A DNA stretch of 64,000 bases from Ursus arctos (Eukaryota; Chordata; Mammalia; Carnivora; Ursidae), in contig NC_079873.1 in assembly GCF_023065955.2 (NCBI RefSeq), positions 98,370,128 through 98,434,127 of the forward strand. Direction: 5' to 3'. Below the pieces are notes generated by a model that saw only the letters and a program-made list of their open reading frames with translations, was not told where the DNA came from and searched no databases. Positions 45,835 to 57,345 of the stretch are shown one piece after another. How positions within the stretch are numbered: the stretch's first letter is position 1; the number at the start of each line of letters is the position of its first letter. Position numbers and translations under genes: made by a program.

Positions 45835-46000
45835 AATCCTATGAAAAGGCAGGGTAAAATTATTACATCAAGTTTATGTATAAGGGATAAATATTCAGTG
45901 CTTTCCCAGAGTCATCTAGCGGATACGTAGCAAAGCCAAGAAAACTCAACCCAAGTCTTCAAATGTTCAGTCTAAGATTCTCTTCACCACATCACAAGTA
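45835..46000 (-). mobile_element. MIR remnant, antisense
   Basis: 'cccagagtcatctagcggat', 'aacccaagtcttcaaatg' and 'ctaagattctcttcacc' give the antisense MIR 5' half. Confidence 0.55.
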
Positions 46001-46442
46001 AAACTTTGCAGGTATACTTGCAGAGGCAGTCTGAATATTTAAAAAGCAATAACACACACATGCTACAAATTTAGCTGGCTAATGTTGTCACTGGCTTATC
46101 CTTTTTTTCCTAAGATATTACACAACTGCTCAAAACACAAATAAAAACTGAAATCAAAGAATAAAATGCCAGGAAATCGTAACGTTATCAATGACAAGGT
46201 TCAGTATTTTGATTAATGATACGAGAACAGGTAACAGATTTGGCATAATTACTTAACAATTAATTACCTTAGATACCATCAAGTGTTAACATGGAGACTA
46301 GACTCCTTAGGTGACAGTATTTTGTTTTTATGATTATAGAAAAATAAAATTAGAACGTATATACTATAAAATGTTTACTTTGATCATACCTTAATTGAAT
46401 TTATAATTCAACTTTCAAGTTATTGTTCCTTTACCTTCATTT
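46001..46442. other. Unassigned stretch
   Basis: AT-rich with no gene or recognised repeat. Confidence 0.35.
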
Positions 46443-46790
46443 GTTTATGGTCATTCATCCATTCATTCAATAAACATGCACTGAATGCCCATTATGTACC
46501 AGCCACTGTTCTGGATACTAGGAATGCAATAGTGAATAAAACAAAGACCTTGCCCATAAAGCTTTCATCCCGGGGGGGCGGGGTAGGGTAGACACACAAT
46601 AAATAAGCAAGTAAAATATGAAGTACGTCAGAACGCAACAGGGCTGTGGAGAAAACAAAGCAACATCCAGGGGTTAGGGAATGCTAGCGGAGTTAAGTCC
46701 CCACTAATAAAATGGCATTTTAACAGAGATCTGTAGGAAGTAAGCTTTCAAACAGCAAAACACATAAGAAAAAATTATTTTATTAATTCA
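46443..46790 (-). mobile_element. L2 3' end, antisense
   Basis: 'cattcattcaataaacatgc', 'gcccattatgtaccagccac', 'gttctggatactaggaatgc', 'caataaataagcaag' and 'gggctgtggagaaaacaaagc' follow the inverted L2 end and 3' UTR. A G-rich patch ('cccgggggggcggggt') lies at 46569-46584. Confidence 0.75.
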
Positions 46791-48204
46791 CTCCATTTTG
46801 TTTAATCTACTACTGGAATTTCTTCAAAATGGCATTATGTAAAGGAACAATAATCTTGTTTCACTATTATTAAATCCTAGACTGCCATTCTTAACACAAA
46901 GGATTTCTTTCTTCATAGGTTCTGTTTTAATATTTCATGGGTTCAAATTTGCATGCATTCTTTCTATAAAATGACAGCTTTAGTGATGCATTGGTCTAAA
47001 CATGCATTTCTAGAAATCCCTCACATTTATATTAAGGAGCTCCTGCCACCTAGTGTATAAAGAGAACACTTCTTTGATTAAGGTATCAGCTTCCCTACTA
47101 GGTCAAAAGTCCAAATCTCAGAATGTGGGAAATTTCTACCCAGAACTTAAAAGCCCCACCAGGCCAAAAGGGGTTAAATCTTCATCAGTTATCGTCCAAT
47201 AGTTTTGTGTGTTGAACTTCAATACTCATAAAAGTTTACGCAAGCTTAGGACCAGGAATTTCTCAGGTGGAAGGCATCTGGCTGGTTCCGCTTAGAAAAT
47301 GGGGTAGAACTTGAGAATGAATTAGTACAAATGGTGATCAATTACTAGAGGAACAAGTAAAAATGATCCTATTTATTCTCACTTTTATAATAAAACAAAG
47401 GTCAAACCAGCAATCACAGGAAAGATGAATTCTTCAGGCTAATTGAGCTCCATCTGGCCTACAAGTTAGCTTTCCTGTACATCTAGACATGGTAGAGTCA
47501 TTCTGTTTCCAAGAGCTGCACATAGTTGGTTACTTGGTTGAGTGCTGCTTCAACGAACACCCATATGAAGCAACATCAAAGTTCATGCAATGATTTATAA
47601 CTGAGTTCAAGTGTTCTGCAACAGTTTCACACAGTTTTTGCACAATTTAAGTAATTTTTGGCACATTGATAATCCATAGCTTTGGGAGTTCAATATATTT
47701 AATTCATTAATTAATAATCATTTCTTATATCCCACAGGTCATGGAACTGCCTCAATTCAGTCATTAAAGACAGATAAACATGTTGTGTTGACCGTTATTT
47801 TTCATTGCATGTGCATGGCCTTAGAATTAGTTTTTAACCGCCTTTGAGTTAGGGTAAGGACCAGATCTATTAGATGTATTTTAAAACAGAGCCTAGTGAA
47901 GGCCTGTTGATCAACCTCATTGATTGATTGATCACATGAGGTTTTTCCTTTACAATCTAGTGACCTTAGGGGTTCAGAAAAGAAGAGCTGTTCTGGTGTA
48001 GACCACACTGTGTGTGGCATCTGAGACAACTGCTAGCCAGAGGCCTTCTAATGCCATACCTCTTATTATAGAGATCCTTTCATCCTTTTTAAATTTTGCC
48101 CTTCCTTTTTCTCCCTCGCTGCCTTATCTTTTCATTTTCTACTTGTACATATTAACTTTCCGTGGCCCTTCTTACCACCACTCTTATTAGCACCTGGAGG
48201 CACT
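46791..48204. other. Unassigned stretch, about 1.4 kb
   Basis: No credible gene or recognised repeat. The 75-codon minus frame at 47802-48029 shows no domain. Confidence 0.35.
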
Positions 48205-48245
48205 ATAATGTTCCAGAAACAGCATGAGCTTTGGGGTCTGATAAG
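48205..48245 (+). mobile_element. MIR SINE head, split by a second MIR
   Basis: 'cagcatgagctttggggtctg' fits the MIR 5' region in sense. The matching 3' part appears after 48550. Confidence 0.55.
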
Positions 48246-48300
48246 TTTAGGTGGTGGTGGTGGTGGTGGCGGTGGTAATGATGATGACGAGGAGGAGGAC
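48246..48300 (+). repeat. (GTG)n/(GAT)n/(GAG)n triplet tract
   Basis: About eight GTG-type units are followed by GAT and GAG units. On the minus strand this gives the His-rich run in a 110-codon frame (48203-48535), which is low complexity plus MIR and not a gene. Confidence 0.85.
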
Positions 48301-48309
48301 TATAAATAG

Positions 48310-48550
48310 ATATCCTTTTTGAGCACTTACTAGGAATATAGGACGGTGCTAAGTGATTTATACACATTTTGCCATTAAATACCCACAAAACTCCTTTGAT
48401 TATAGGTACTATTATTATCTTTCTTTCATAGATGATGAAACCAAAGCACACAATGTTTTTCTGTCCCAAGTTCTTACTGCTACAAATTAGGGGGAGCCAA
48501 AATTCAAACGCAGCTTCCTCTGCCTCCAGAGCCACAATTCTTAACCACGA
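48310..48550 (-). mobile_element. MIR SINE, antisense, nested in MIR
   Basis: Antisense landmarks are 'gagcacttactaggaatat', 'gtgctaagtgatttatac', 'attataggtactattattatc', 'catagatgatgaaacc' and the head 'gccacaattcttaaccacgac'. It lies between two sense MIR parts. Confidence 0.75.
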
Positions 48551-48672
48551 CGCTTAAGCGAGTTACTTAACTTCTCTGAGCTTCAGGTTATTCAACTGAA
48601 AAACAAAGATGATAATAAATACCCTACTGAGAATGTCATTATGAAGATCAAATGCACAAATGGTGGGTGCAT
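48551..48672 (+). mobile_element. MIR SINE 3' part
   Basis: 'gcgagttacttaacttctctg', 'cttcaggttattcaactg', 'gatgataataaataccctac' and 'gtcattatgaagatcaaatg' continue the sense MIR begun at 48205. Confidence 0.65.
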
Positions 48673-51600
48673 TTTTCTCCCATTTTTCCCTCTCTCTTTC
48701 TTAGGAACCCAGGAGACAGTTTAATTCTCCAGGTATCACTGAGAACTTACTGTCAAACTCAAGTGGAGCTTTAACATTCTCGAACTGACTGCCCCAGAGT
48801 TCTTTAGAACAGTCTCCTCCACCATCTCACCCCTGCCCTCAGGGTTCCAAGTGACACTCTGTGGCTCATTGCTCCAGACACCAACATGGTCCTTAATATA
48901 TGCACGGTGGCATAACGCCATCAAGAGTAATTAGCAGCTTGTGAAGCATCCCTTAAAGTCCTTGCCTTTTCCCCTCTCACTCATCCAAGGGCTTATGTTT
49001 GCCTTTATTCCAGAAAGGGCACTAGTATCTGTTTATCAAATCACAGTGACACTATGCAAAACTAGTATCATTGTCCGAGCTGAGATCAGTGTAGTGGTCA
49101 ATGTGCATCAAACTAAATGATGACTAGAGGGCAAGGTAAAAGCCCACAGCTAAAGGGGTGGCTACTTTTCCTCAAGAAACATTAAAAATAAATAAAAATT
49201 GAATTAACAAAAACCAGGGATTTGGTACTTGTCACTGAACAGACTGATCACCTGGAATTTATCACAATCTACTATCTCCTGGGAAGTCTATTGCCCTTAG
49301 GGACTAAGAGAGAGAAGGGGAAAAAAGTTATACGCAAGTAATGAATCATGGAACTTTACATCAAAAACTAGGGATGTACTGTACGGTGACTAACAAATAT
49401 AATAAAAAAATACTATTAAAAAAAGTTCTATTCAGATGCCAATTGGTTTCCTCAGTTCTAAATGTTAAAAGCTGCTTTGACGGGAGTGAGCCTATATTGT
49501 GTATTTCACTGCCAAGAAAGACAGAATCTTAAGAAGTCCAGCTACACTGCAACACTGAGACACCAGGTATCATTTGAGCTTCAAATGAATGTTTATTCAT
49601 CCTAATGTAGTCGCAAAGGTAAAATTACAAGAGCGCACTCCAGGACCCCAGTCTGTACTGCGATAGCCAGCACCTGTAGCAGCTGGCCTCACCTGAGGAA
49701 GCAGCCCAAACCAGTATTCCTAAACCAAAAACATCAGAAAGGTTTAAAACCTGAGCAAGAGAAGGAAAACAGATTCCCACATGGCTGTGTTACTAAGTGG
49801 ACATGCCTATCTGTTTTGAATCTGGGCTAAAACTCTATCCTCTGTTTCTCCTTGCCTGACATGAATCCTGACCACCTTGCTTGTATGCTTGGACTCCACT
49901 TCCGCCTGCGCCCCCTTGCCGCGCTTGCTCCTCTGGAAGCAGTTCTCCAATCTACAAACTAACCAGGCTTCTATTTACGTCCCTATCATGGCTGGACTTC
50001 TCATGTCACTTCCCAGTTCCCCTGAAATTCCCAGCTGTGACACAGATCCTATGGTGTGGCCTAACAACCTGAGCCCAAGTTTGCTCACTAAGATCATGCA
50101 TCATCTTGTCCTTTTCCATAGTGATCCACAAAACCTGGCACTTACTCTTAAACTTGAACACTCAGAGGGCAGAAAATGTGTCACTGTAATTCTCTTGGCA
50201 TAGCACACACGCAGTTAAGTGCTTTTTGATTATGATAACTGAATGTACTCAAAAGTTCTCATAATGGAAACAAATTAAGTCCCTTCACAATGAAATTTAT
50301 GAAGGCCTAGCAGATTAATACTACCTCAGAGTAGTGGATGAAAATGCCTTTCACCACTAGTACAAATGAATCATCCTCAGCTTACAGGGCAATCTCTTTA
50401 AAAAGAGGTAGAAGAGGAAAGGGGAGAGGAGAAAAGCAGCAAAAAACGGCCCTGAACACCAAAAGCCATAGAGACCTGCAGAATCCAACAAGAAATCTTA
50501 CAACCAGTGCCTTCAACATGCTTTATTGAGATTCAGTTCAAATAGTAACAGTTTCTTTCGAAAGATCAGGAGAAAAAATGGCCTTGGGTGGGTATTCTAC
50601 AAACATGGCTGCACAGTGTTTTTATCACTAAAAGTTGCTTGGTTTCTTCCTTTGTACAACTTTTTTCAAAGTCTAAACTATATAATGCTCAGAGTGAAAA
50701 GAAGATCATTCTACATCTGCGAACTGTATTTTAGCTCTCTGGGGATCTGACCATTTCTAACACAGGCCTATGAAGCAACTTCTGCATTGTTGGCTTTCAA
50801 ATGTTTTGCAGCAATGGTTGAAAGAAATTGGATAGGAAGTTTAAAAATTAAAGTTCTCATTACAATAGTAATTGGTTATACGCAGGATTTTAGATTAACT
50901 GGACGACTACTAAATGATGTCTATCAAACCCTGGGGCTAATTAACTTTTCCCCCCTCTGAATATGCATCACTTTTACTGACACCAACAATTAGATAAAGC
51001 ATGTGTTTCTGTAAATTTATCATTGCATTAATAAGAGCTCCACAAGTGAAGCTATACAACAGAAACCAAAGGAAATTCTGGAATGAAGTTATTAACATTG
51101 CAATAGATGTTAATTACCTTCTATCTGTTGCTTTTCAAGGATATTAAAAAACATTGCTGATAGGCTTTTACACAAAAGCAGGATGTGTGGTGGCACATGT
51201 CCCTGATCTTTTGGAGAGTTCAACTCTGGAATTCCTAAATTCTTCTCCATAAAAGTGATTCATAAAATGTATAAGCAAATGCATTTAATTTTGTGTATGA
51301 TGCATATAATTTAATGTATAAGTAAATGCCTCCATAGATCTTATCCTATAAATCAGATTATAAATCTGAAAAAAATTCTCTGTAAGGCCATGTGACCTAA
51401 TCTTTGGTTTGGCATATAGGACAGCCACAGGGCTAGATAAACAGGCAGGAATTCTGCTGTTACAATACTTTAAAGATTTGAGATTTTAGGACACATATGA
51501 TTCAATTTGATTGAAGTTAGTTTATATTCTTGAGGTTTTTCTTTGGACCTTAAGGACGGGAAGTCGGGCTGCCAAAAATTCTAAGTCTGAAAACCAAGAT

Positions 51601-51774
51601 TCTTTTGTTGACAGCCTCCATTTAATTGGTAAACCTAAACTCTGAATGGTAGGAAACACTTTCTGGCCCTGATGGAATAGGAAGGGCTTCTGAAAGGAGG
51701 CAACCAAGTTAAATATTGAACAGGACAAGAGAGACTGGCAAGGTCCTATGAGTTCAAAAACCATTCCTAACATC
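48673..51774. other. Repeat-poor stretch, about 3.1 kb
   Basis: No confident repeat except a possible L2 terminus at about 50150-50250 ('cactcagagggcagaaaatg', 'cttggcatagcacacacgc'). Overlapping frames at 49877-50203 show no domain. The part 50870-51130 is rich in TAAT/ATTA words and looks like candidate conserved non-coding DNA; this is inference only. Confidence 0.3.
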
Positions 51775-52015
51775 TTTGTTATTAATATTTCTTGAACATT
51801 TACTATGTGCTCTTTATTATTTTGATATATACTTTCACTTGCATCATATCTTTTAATCCTTAGAACAGTTTTATGAGGTTGATTCTATTATTTGATCTAC
51901 TTCACAGAAGAGGAACCTGAAGGGTCACATGCTCTGGTTCACATAAGTGACATGTGGAAAAGGCAGGGTTAAACATAGGACTATCTGATTCTAAAACCCA
52001 ATCTCACCAATATAT
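51775..52015 (-). mobile_element. MIR SINE, antisense
   Basis: 'tgaacatttactatgtgctc', 'atatcttttaatccttagaac', 'tacttcacagaagaggaacc' and 'gactatctgattctaaaacc' are in antisense order. Confidence 0.75.
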
Positions 52016-52124
52016 CAAAAATGACTAGGAAACAAATCAGTTGAACTTGAAAATATATCCAAACCAGGAGTTGTGCTTGTTTCAGTCTTATTTTAAATAG
52101 GTCAGGGTTCTCGAAGTATAAGGA

Positions 52125-52400
52125 AAGCATAACATAGAAAAGAAATGTGGGCCTTGCAGTCAGACAGATGGGAGCACATAACTCAGTGCTTAAAAAAACT
52201 AGCTACGTGACTGAGGGCTAGTTCTCTGACTTGGCCAAACAATACTTCCCTCGTTTATAGGTGGAGTGATAATGATACCTACCTTGCTGGATCATTGAGA
52301 AGTTAAATGAGATAATATATGTAAAGTGCCAACCAGTTCCTGGCACCTTGTATGCACCCAAAAAGTAGTCTAAGTGGTATTGATTATTATTGTGTATGGA
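52125..52400 (+). mobile_element. MIR SINE
   Basis: 'gggccttgcagtcagacag', 'ctagctacgtgactgaggg', 'gataatgatacctaccttgc', 'gttaaatgagataatatatg', 'aaagtgccaaccagttcctgg' and 'ggtattgattattattg' give a nearly complete sense MIR. Confidence 0.85.
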
Positions 52401-53399
52401 GCCATAGAGGCCTGCAAAGACCTTTCAAGGGGTGTCTGGGCTGGTTCAATATGCAGGTCACAAAACTGTGGGTTTTAAAAGTGTCATTTTGACCACTTTA
52501 AAAAGCAATAATAACATTTTTAAAATGAGGAACAGTAAATAATAGCTCTTTACCCAAGCAACAGCACGATACTTTTTTTTTCTTTTTTTTAATGTGCGGT
52601 AGTAAGAGTGGAAGGAGTAAAATAAATGGTGTCTTTCACCTCCAAGTAGTCTCTGGCATTAAGTCTGAAGATGCTTGAGAGAGAGACAGACACACTGTAT
52701 GAACCAAAGGAACACTTATTTCATCCCTTAAGTTTTAAGGGACTTTTTAGGCTTGAAGAACCCCGATAATTATCAAATGAAAAACCAAAGGTCTTTTCCT
52801 TCTAAGATCATGTCAGCCAGCCCCCTGGCTCCAGGCGCACTTGCATGAGAACCATGCTGAACAGATGGCCATCGATTCCCCAGCCTTCCCTAGTAATTTC
52901 TGCAAGTGCTTGGCAACCTTCTCTGTCAGGGAGTGCTTCCTCATTATATAGGACTCTAGAAGAGTTACCCCACATATTCCATAGATTATCTCTGATGCCA
53001 CATTTATTTTTAAAAAGAGATTTTCTAAGGGAAGGTTATTTAGGTGTGTTTAATTAAAGCTTCTACCTTTCACTGTCACAAAAACATATAACTCACGATT
53101 AATAACTTGAAGAAATTTCCTCATACTGAAGGCTTGTCCTTGCCAATTTTAAATCACACATAGTATCCTATTTTTATCTGTCTCTGTGTAAAGTCCAGAA
53201 ACTTAATCAGGTTTTCCATCGCCCCTCCCTCTGTAGGTCTTCTCATAATCTCCCGCACTGAGATGCAGAGAACAATGTCCCTAAACTCAGTTTAATAAAC
53301 ACCTTTCAGGACGTTTGCATTAAGAATCAATAATTAAATGCTGCCCTTCATGTAAAGAAATGATACTACTGACACACCTCGGAGAGAGAGCATGAGCTC
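52401..53399. other. Unassigned; possibly old CR1/L3-like sequence
   Basis: A T-run lies at 52572-52590. At 53095-53330 'gaagaaatttcctcatactg', 'gtgtaaagtccagaaac' and 'ttctcataatctcccgcactg' recall CR1/L3 3' UTR text, but I cannot align it. No gene is evident. Confidence 0.25.
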
Positions 53400-53404
53400 A
53401 AAAG

Positions 53405-53444
<40 letters not shown>

Positions 53445-53449
53445 TTTTT
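53400..53449 (+). repeat. (TTTA)n microsatellite
   Basis: About eleven TTTA units, ending at 'tttttgcag'. It has no SINE body beside it, so it is not part of a SINEC tail as far as can be seen. Confidence 0.95.
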
Positions 53450-53704
53450 GCAGTAGCAGAGATGGATTTTCAGTGGATCAGTAAGTATTTTTCCCAAGGG
53501 CAGATATTTGTAAGCTACATGTTTAAGATTTGGGAAGCAAGGCTAGAGGAAGCAAAGGTGGCAAAATGAATTTAATAGAACATGGCTTGCTTCAGCACAT
53601 AAATCTCCAATCTTCAGTCTATATGACTAACTTCCTTCTCCCTTTACCTTGGCCTCTCGTGGTGTCTTGGGATTCATTTCCACTTGTTTAAAAACATTAA
53701 GTGT
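53450..53704. other. Unassigned stretch
   Basis: No gene or recognised repeat. Confidence 0.3.
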
Positions 53705-54025
53705 GGACATGCAACAGTATGGCTGACGGACGAACCTCACAAACATAATATTGAAGAGTCCCAACTATGATTCCATTTATATAAAGTAACAATGGGCGAA
53801 ACTAACGTATACTGGTAGAAGGCAAGATGGTAGTTAACTCTGAAGGAACAGTGACTGGAAGCAGACATGACGGGAGCTTCCAGGGTACCAAGGATATTTT
53901 GTTTCTTGATCTGCATGTTGGCTACATGGGTATGATCTGAGTATGCAAAATTCATCAGCCTGCACACTCATAATAAGGGTGCTTTTCTATATGTATATTA
54001 AACTTCGATAAATATTGTTTTTGAA
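53705..54025 (+). mobile_element. Old L1 3' end
   Basis: 'ggacgaacctcacaaacata', 'ctatgattccatttatataaag', 'gtagaaggcaagatggtag', 'gatctgagtatgcaaaattc', and the terminal 'tattaaacttcgataaatattg' follow the end of ORF2 and the 3' UTR of an old L1. Confidence 0.75.
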
Positions 54026-54227
54026 AGGTATGTATGGGGACTTTCCACATAGTATGATTTGCTCAAATCCCTCATCCCGTTCTCCATGGATAACACTATC
54101 ACTAACCAAGTGAACGTAAGAGACACAGCCACTGCGACAATAGGTTTCTTGAACGTTTTCTAAAGTGAAACAGTGGCTTAGGTGAATCATTTGTAATCAT
54201 GGATTATAGTGTTCTAATGCTTTCTTC

Positions 54228-54590
54228 ATTCATCTATCCGTCAAATACTTATTGAGCACCTTCTATGTGCTAGGCACTGTAGAAAGCACTGGGGATACCA
54301 ACGGTAACTGACAACAGATATGGTCCTCACCCTCTCAGAGCTTACGGTCTGGTGGGAAAGACATTCAGTAAAGCATAAAACGATTAAATAAAACAATTGC
54401 AGACTGTGATAAGTAAAATGTAAAAAAATAAAACAGAGTATAAAATGAGAGAAGAAGGGGGATGAGGAGGTCTGTTTTAGATAGGATGGTTGGGGAGGGC
54501 CTCCCTGAAGTAGGAAGTCCTCACCCATGAAGTTTAGGGGAATCAGCATATATGAAGGTCCTAAGGTAGAAAAGCCTGAACAACCACAGA
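54228..54590 (-). mobile_element. L2 3' end, antisense
   Basis: 'caaatacttattgagcacc', 'ctatgtgctaggcactgtag', 'gcactggggataccaacgg', 'ctcagagcttacggtctgg' and 'gggcctccctgaagtaggaag' give a long, clear antisense L2 3' region. The 102-codon minus frame within it is L2-derived. Confidence 0.85.
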
Positions 54591-55789
54591 GTGGCTAGCC
54601 CTCCACAGGCACCACTAAACCTGCTGACACTAGGCAAGAAGGGGGTATCTAGAAGCAAAGCATTTTCAGGAAAAACCCTCAAATCTGAAAGGGATACGCT
54701 TCCAGGTTTGAGAACTTATTGATTATAACCATCTTCTTCACATCTGTTGAAAGAGAGACAAGAGGCTCGAAGTGGAGTCACTCATGCTAAGCCCCACAGC
54801 ACCAAACAGAGACTTAATACCTAAGTACAGCTTCAGCCTCTCTCAGGAACGGAATCTTAAACCAGTCAATCTGGAATTACCAGGTCAGCACTAGTCAGGT
54901 AATCTACCTGACAGACCCCTGCCACAACCAATCCCCTTTCTGCTGGTATAACTTCCTTGTCCTGCTCCCTTCTGCCTATTTTACATAGGCATTTTATACA
55001 GTTCCTTGGAGCTCCTTCTGTCTGCTAGATGGGATGCTGCCCAATCCATGAATCACTTAAAAAAGCCAATAAGATCTTTAAAATTGACTCAGTTGAACTT
55101 TGCATTTTAACACTTCCATGGTTAAATATTCATAATGAAAGATGTCTAAGAGCATCAAAAAAAACCCTTTTTAGGCTTTTTGGAAAACTAAAGAGTTGTA
55201 ACCTCACATGATACATCAAGACTAGACTCACACACCCTAGAATTATCTTAACCAAGTCTTTATATATCAGGACTCTTATCATCTACTCAAATCCTAACTT
55301 CCAGAGCCAAAGTTTGATATAACCTCATGAGCCTATAACACAAGCATTACTCCCACCTCACACTGCAATTCTCCATCCTCAACATACATACACACACACA
55401 CACAGTATAAAAGGACTGCCCTGTAATTTGAGAATGTTCTTTGAATGACTTTGTAATATATTATCGGGAATTGAATGGCAGCAGCATCACAGGTACTTCT
55501 CTTTCAAGTATGGACAAACACATCACAAACAGCATCCGGTACATCTTATTCACAGAAACATGTTGCCTACTATTTACCCAGATAAGAAAACTTTAGGCAA
55601 AGTGGATTATACTCATCTCTTTCACCCATGTCTAAAAGCAACTGTGTCCAACAGTAAAGGCTTCTCATGTTGTTCATTCGTATTTGAAAAGCAGTTTTGT
55701 AAGGACTGACTCCATGCAAAAACAAACACCCAAGAAAATTTTTTTTCCATTTATTTTCCTACAAAGGTTTCTGAGCCTTCTGCTACACT
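54591..55789. other. Unassigned stretch, with a short (CA)n
   Basis: (CA)n of about ten units lies at 55383-55403. No credible gene or recognised repeat. Confidence 0.35.
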
Positions 55790-56490
55790 ATGGGATGCCC
55801 GGGCCTTATTGAGCTGAACCTATTTCCCACTGTAAGTCCTAAATTGAACAATCCGACCTCCTTTGTAGGAGAACATCCTGCTAGCCACAGGGGTCCCTAC
55901 TCTCCTAGTCTAGAGTAATGAGGTTACAGGGAGGAGAGTACACTTGGAAGTAAAATCCAGTGTAAAGAAAAGGATACTTGACATGTCTTGGGGTTCAGAC
56001 CCTACCTATAGACTCTACTGAAGGAACCATATTTGAACGTCTGACCTGCCATACCAACACAGCCAATTGGACCAGAGTAGAACACCTAATACAAGAAGGT
56101 TTCTATCTTGAGCTGGGCCAAGCCCATCATACGCCATCAGAAACTTAGGCCTAGAGATGTACTACGTCTGAAAGCTCACGCTGAGTTAGGGCCTGAACAT
56201 CCACAGTGAGCAATGCTCAAGACGACTGAAGAGAGGAAGTCAATTAAGGGACGCAGAGGTGTGTGGCAACAAAGTAGATGTTCAGAGAGAATCCGTGAGA
56301 AAGAAGCAGATGTAAGAAGAAGTATGCACTCACAGAGAGGTGGAAAGAGCCACTTAAGTTTTAATATAGTAGGCATACCTTGCCATTGCATTCCATGAGA
56401 TCTCTATATTCTTTTGATAACCTTCCCACTTTCTCTTAAGTGAGTTTCCATTTTTTGCAACCAAAAGAACCTTGACTAGAAAAGAGGAGG
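55790..56490 (+). mobile_element. Probable old LTR (ERVL/MaLR-like)
   Basis: 'gaaacttaggcctagagatg', 'aagctcacgctgagttaggg', 'gacgactgaagagaggaag', 'gcataccttgccattgcattcc', 'cttttgataaccttcccac' and 'gcaaccaaaagaaccttgac' follow the order of the 3' part of a mammalian LTR. Boundaries are approximate and the family is not assigned. Open frames on both strands at 56176-56398 lie inside it. Confidence 0.5.
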
Positions 56491-56520
56491 ATCCAGCCCC
56501 CTTAAGACTGTGCAAATGTA

Positions 56521-56755
56521 GGGGCACCGGGTGGCTCAGTTGGTTAAGTGGCCAACTTTCGGTTTCAGATCAGGTCATGATCTCGAGCCCCAGTCTGAAC
56601 CCTGCACTGAGGCCCCATCAGGCTCCATGCTCAGCGGGGAGTCTGCTTCTCCGCTTCTCCATCTCCCTGTGCCCATGTCCCCCAGCCTCTCTAATAAATA
56701 AATAAATGTTTAAAAAATACAAAATAAATTTAAAAAACCTCTTGGTTAAAAAAAA
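56521..56755 (+). mobile_element. SINEC, sense, older type
   Basis: The head 'ggggcaccgggtggctcag' and a diverged body ('cagatcaggtcatgatctcg') are followed by a long A-rich tail. A 17-bp duplication, aagactgtgcaaatgta (56504-56520) against aagactgtgcaactgta (56756-56772), one mismatch. Confidence 0.93.
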
Positions 56756-57124
56756 AAGACTGTGCAACTGTAAAGGTGGCAGGAAAGAGAGAAGGGAAAG
56801 GAGAAAGGAAGAGAGAGGCATGGGAGAAGATGGGTTTAGAAGTTAGAATATACTAAATATATCACAAACAAAAGGAGAACACAATAAAAAATGACTATAA
56901 AAAAACAATAATCAATACAGTATTTAAATTACAAACAAACAAACAAACAAAAAAACCCCAAAGAGGCACACAGTAGAACACAGGGAGTAAATGAAAAAGA
57001 CTGCATTTGTGGTCAAAGGTATCTCTACAGAGATTTTCAGAACTCTCTTGCATTTACTTTTCATGATATTCCTGCTTCACCTCATTGTATTATTGGGAAA
57101 GTAGCCTAATATTGGAGGAAAGGT
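56756..57124. other. Unassigned, with an (AAAC)n run
   Basis: (AAAC)n at about 56931-56957. Otherwise nothing recognised. Confidence 0.35.
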
Positions 57125-57345
57125 ATGAGCATTTAAGCCAGTCAGATTATGCTTCAGAATCCAGGTTCTCCACTTTCTAGCTGTGTGACCTTGGTTTTTT
57201 AAATCTCTGCAAGCCAAATTTTCATTAGTTATAAAATAGGAATTTCTATCTCCCAGGGTTGTTGTGGGAATTAGAGAATATAATGCACATGACGGGGCAC
57301 TTGGCAGGTAGTAAATGCGCAACAAATATTAGTTCCCCTCCTGTC
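57125..57345 (+). mobile_element. MIR SINE
   Basis: 'ttcagaatccaggttctcc', 'ctttctagctgtgtgacc', 'ataaaataggaatttctatc', 'gggttgttgtgggaattag' and 'gggcacttggcaggtagtaa' give a nearly complete sense MIR. Confidence 0.85.

Noticed and set aside
48203..48535. 110-codon minus-strand frame with a His-rich run
   Set aside because: The His run is a (GTG)n tract read in reverse, and the rest is MIR.
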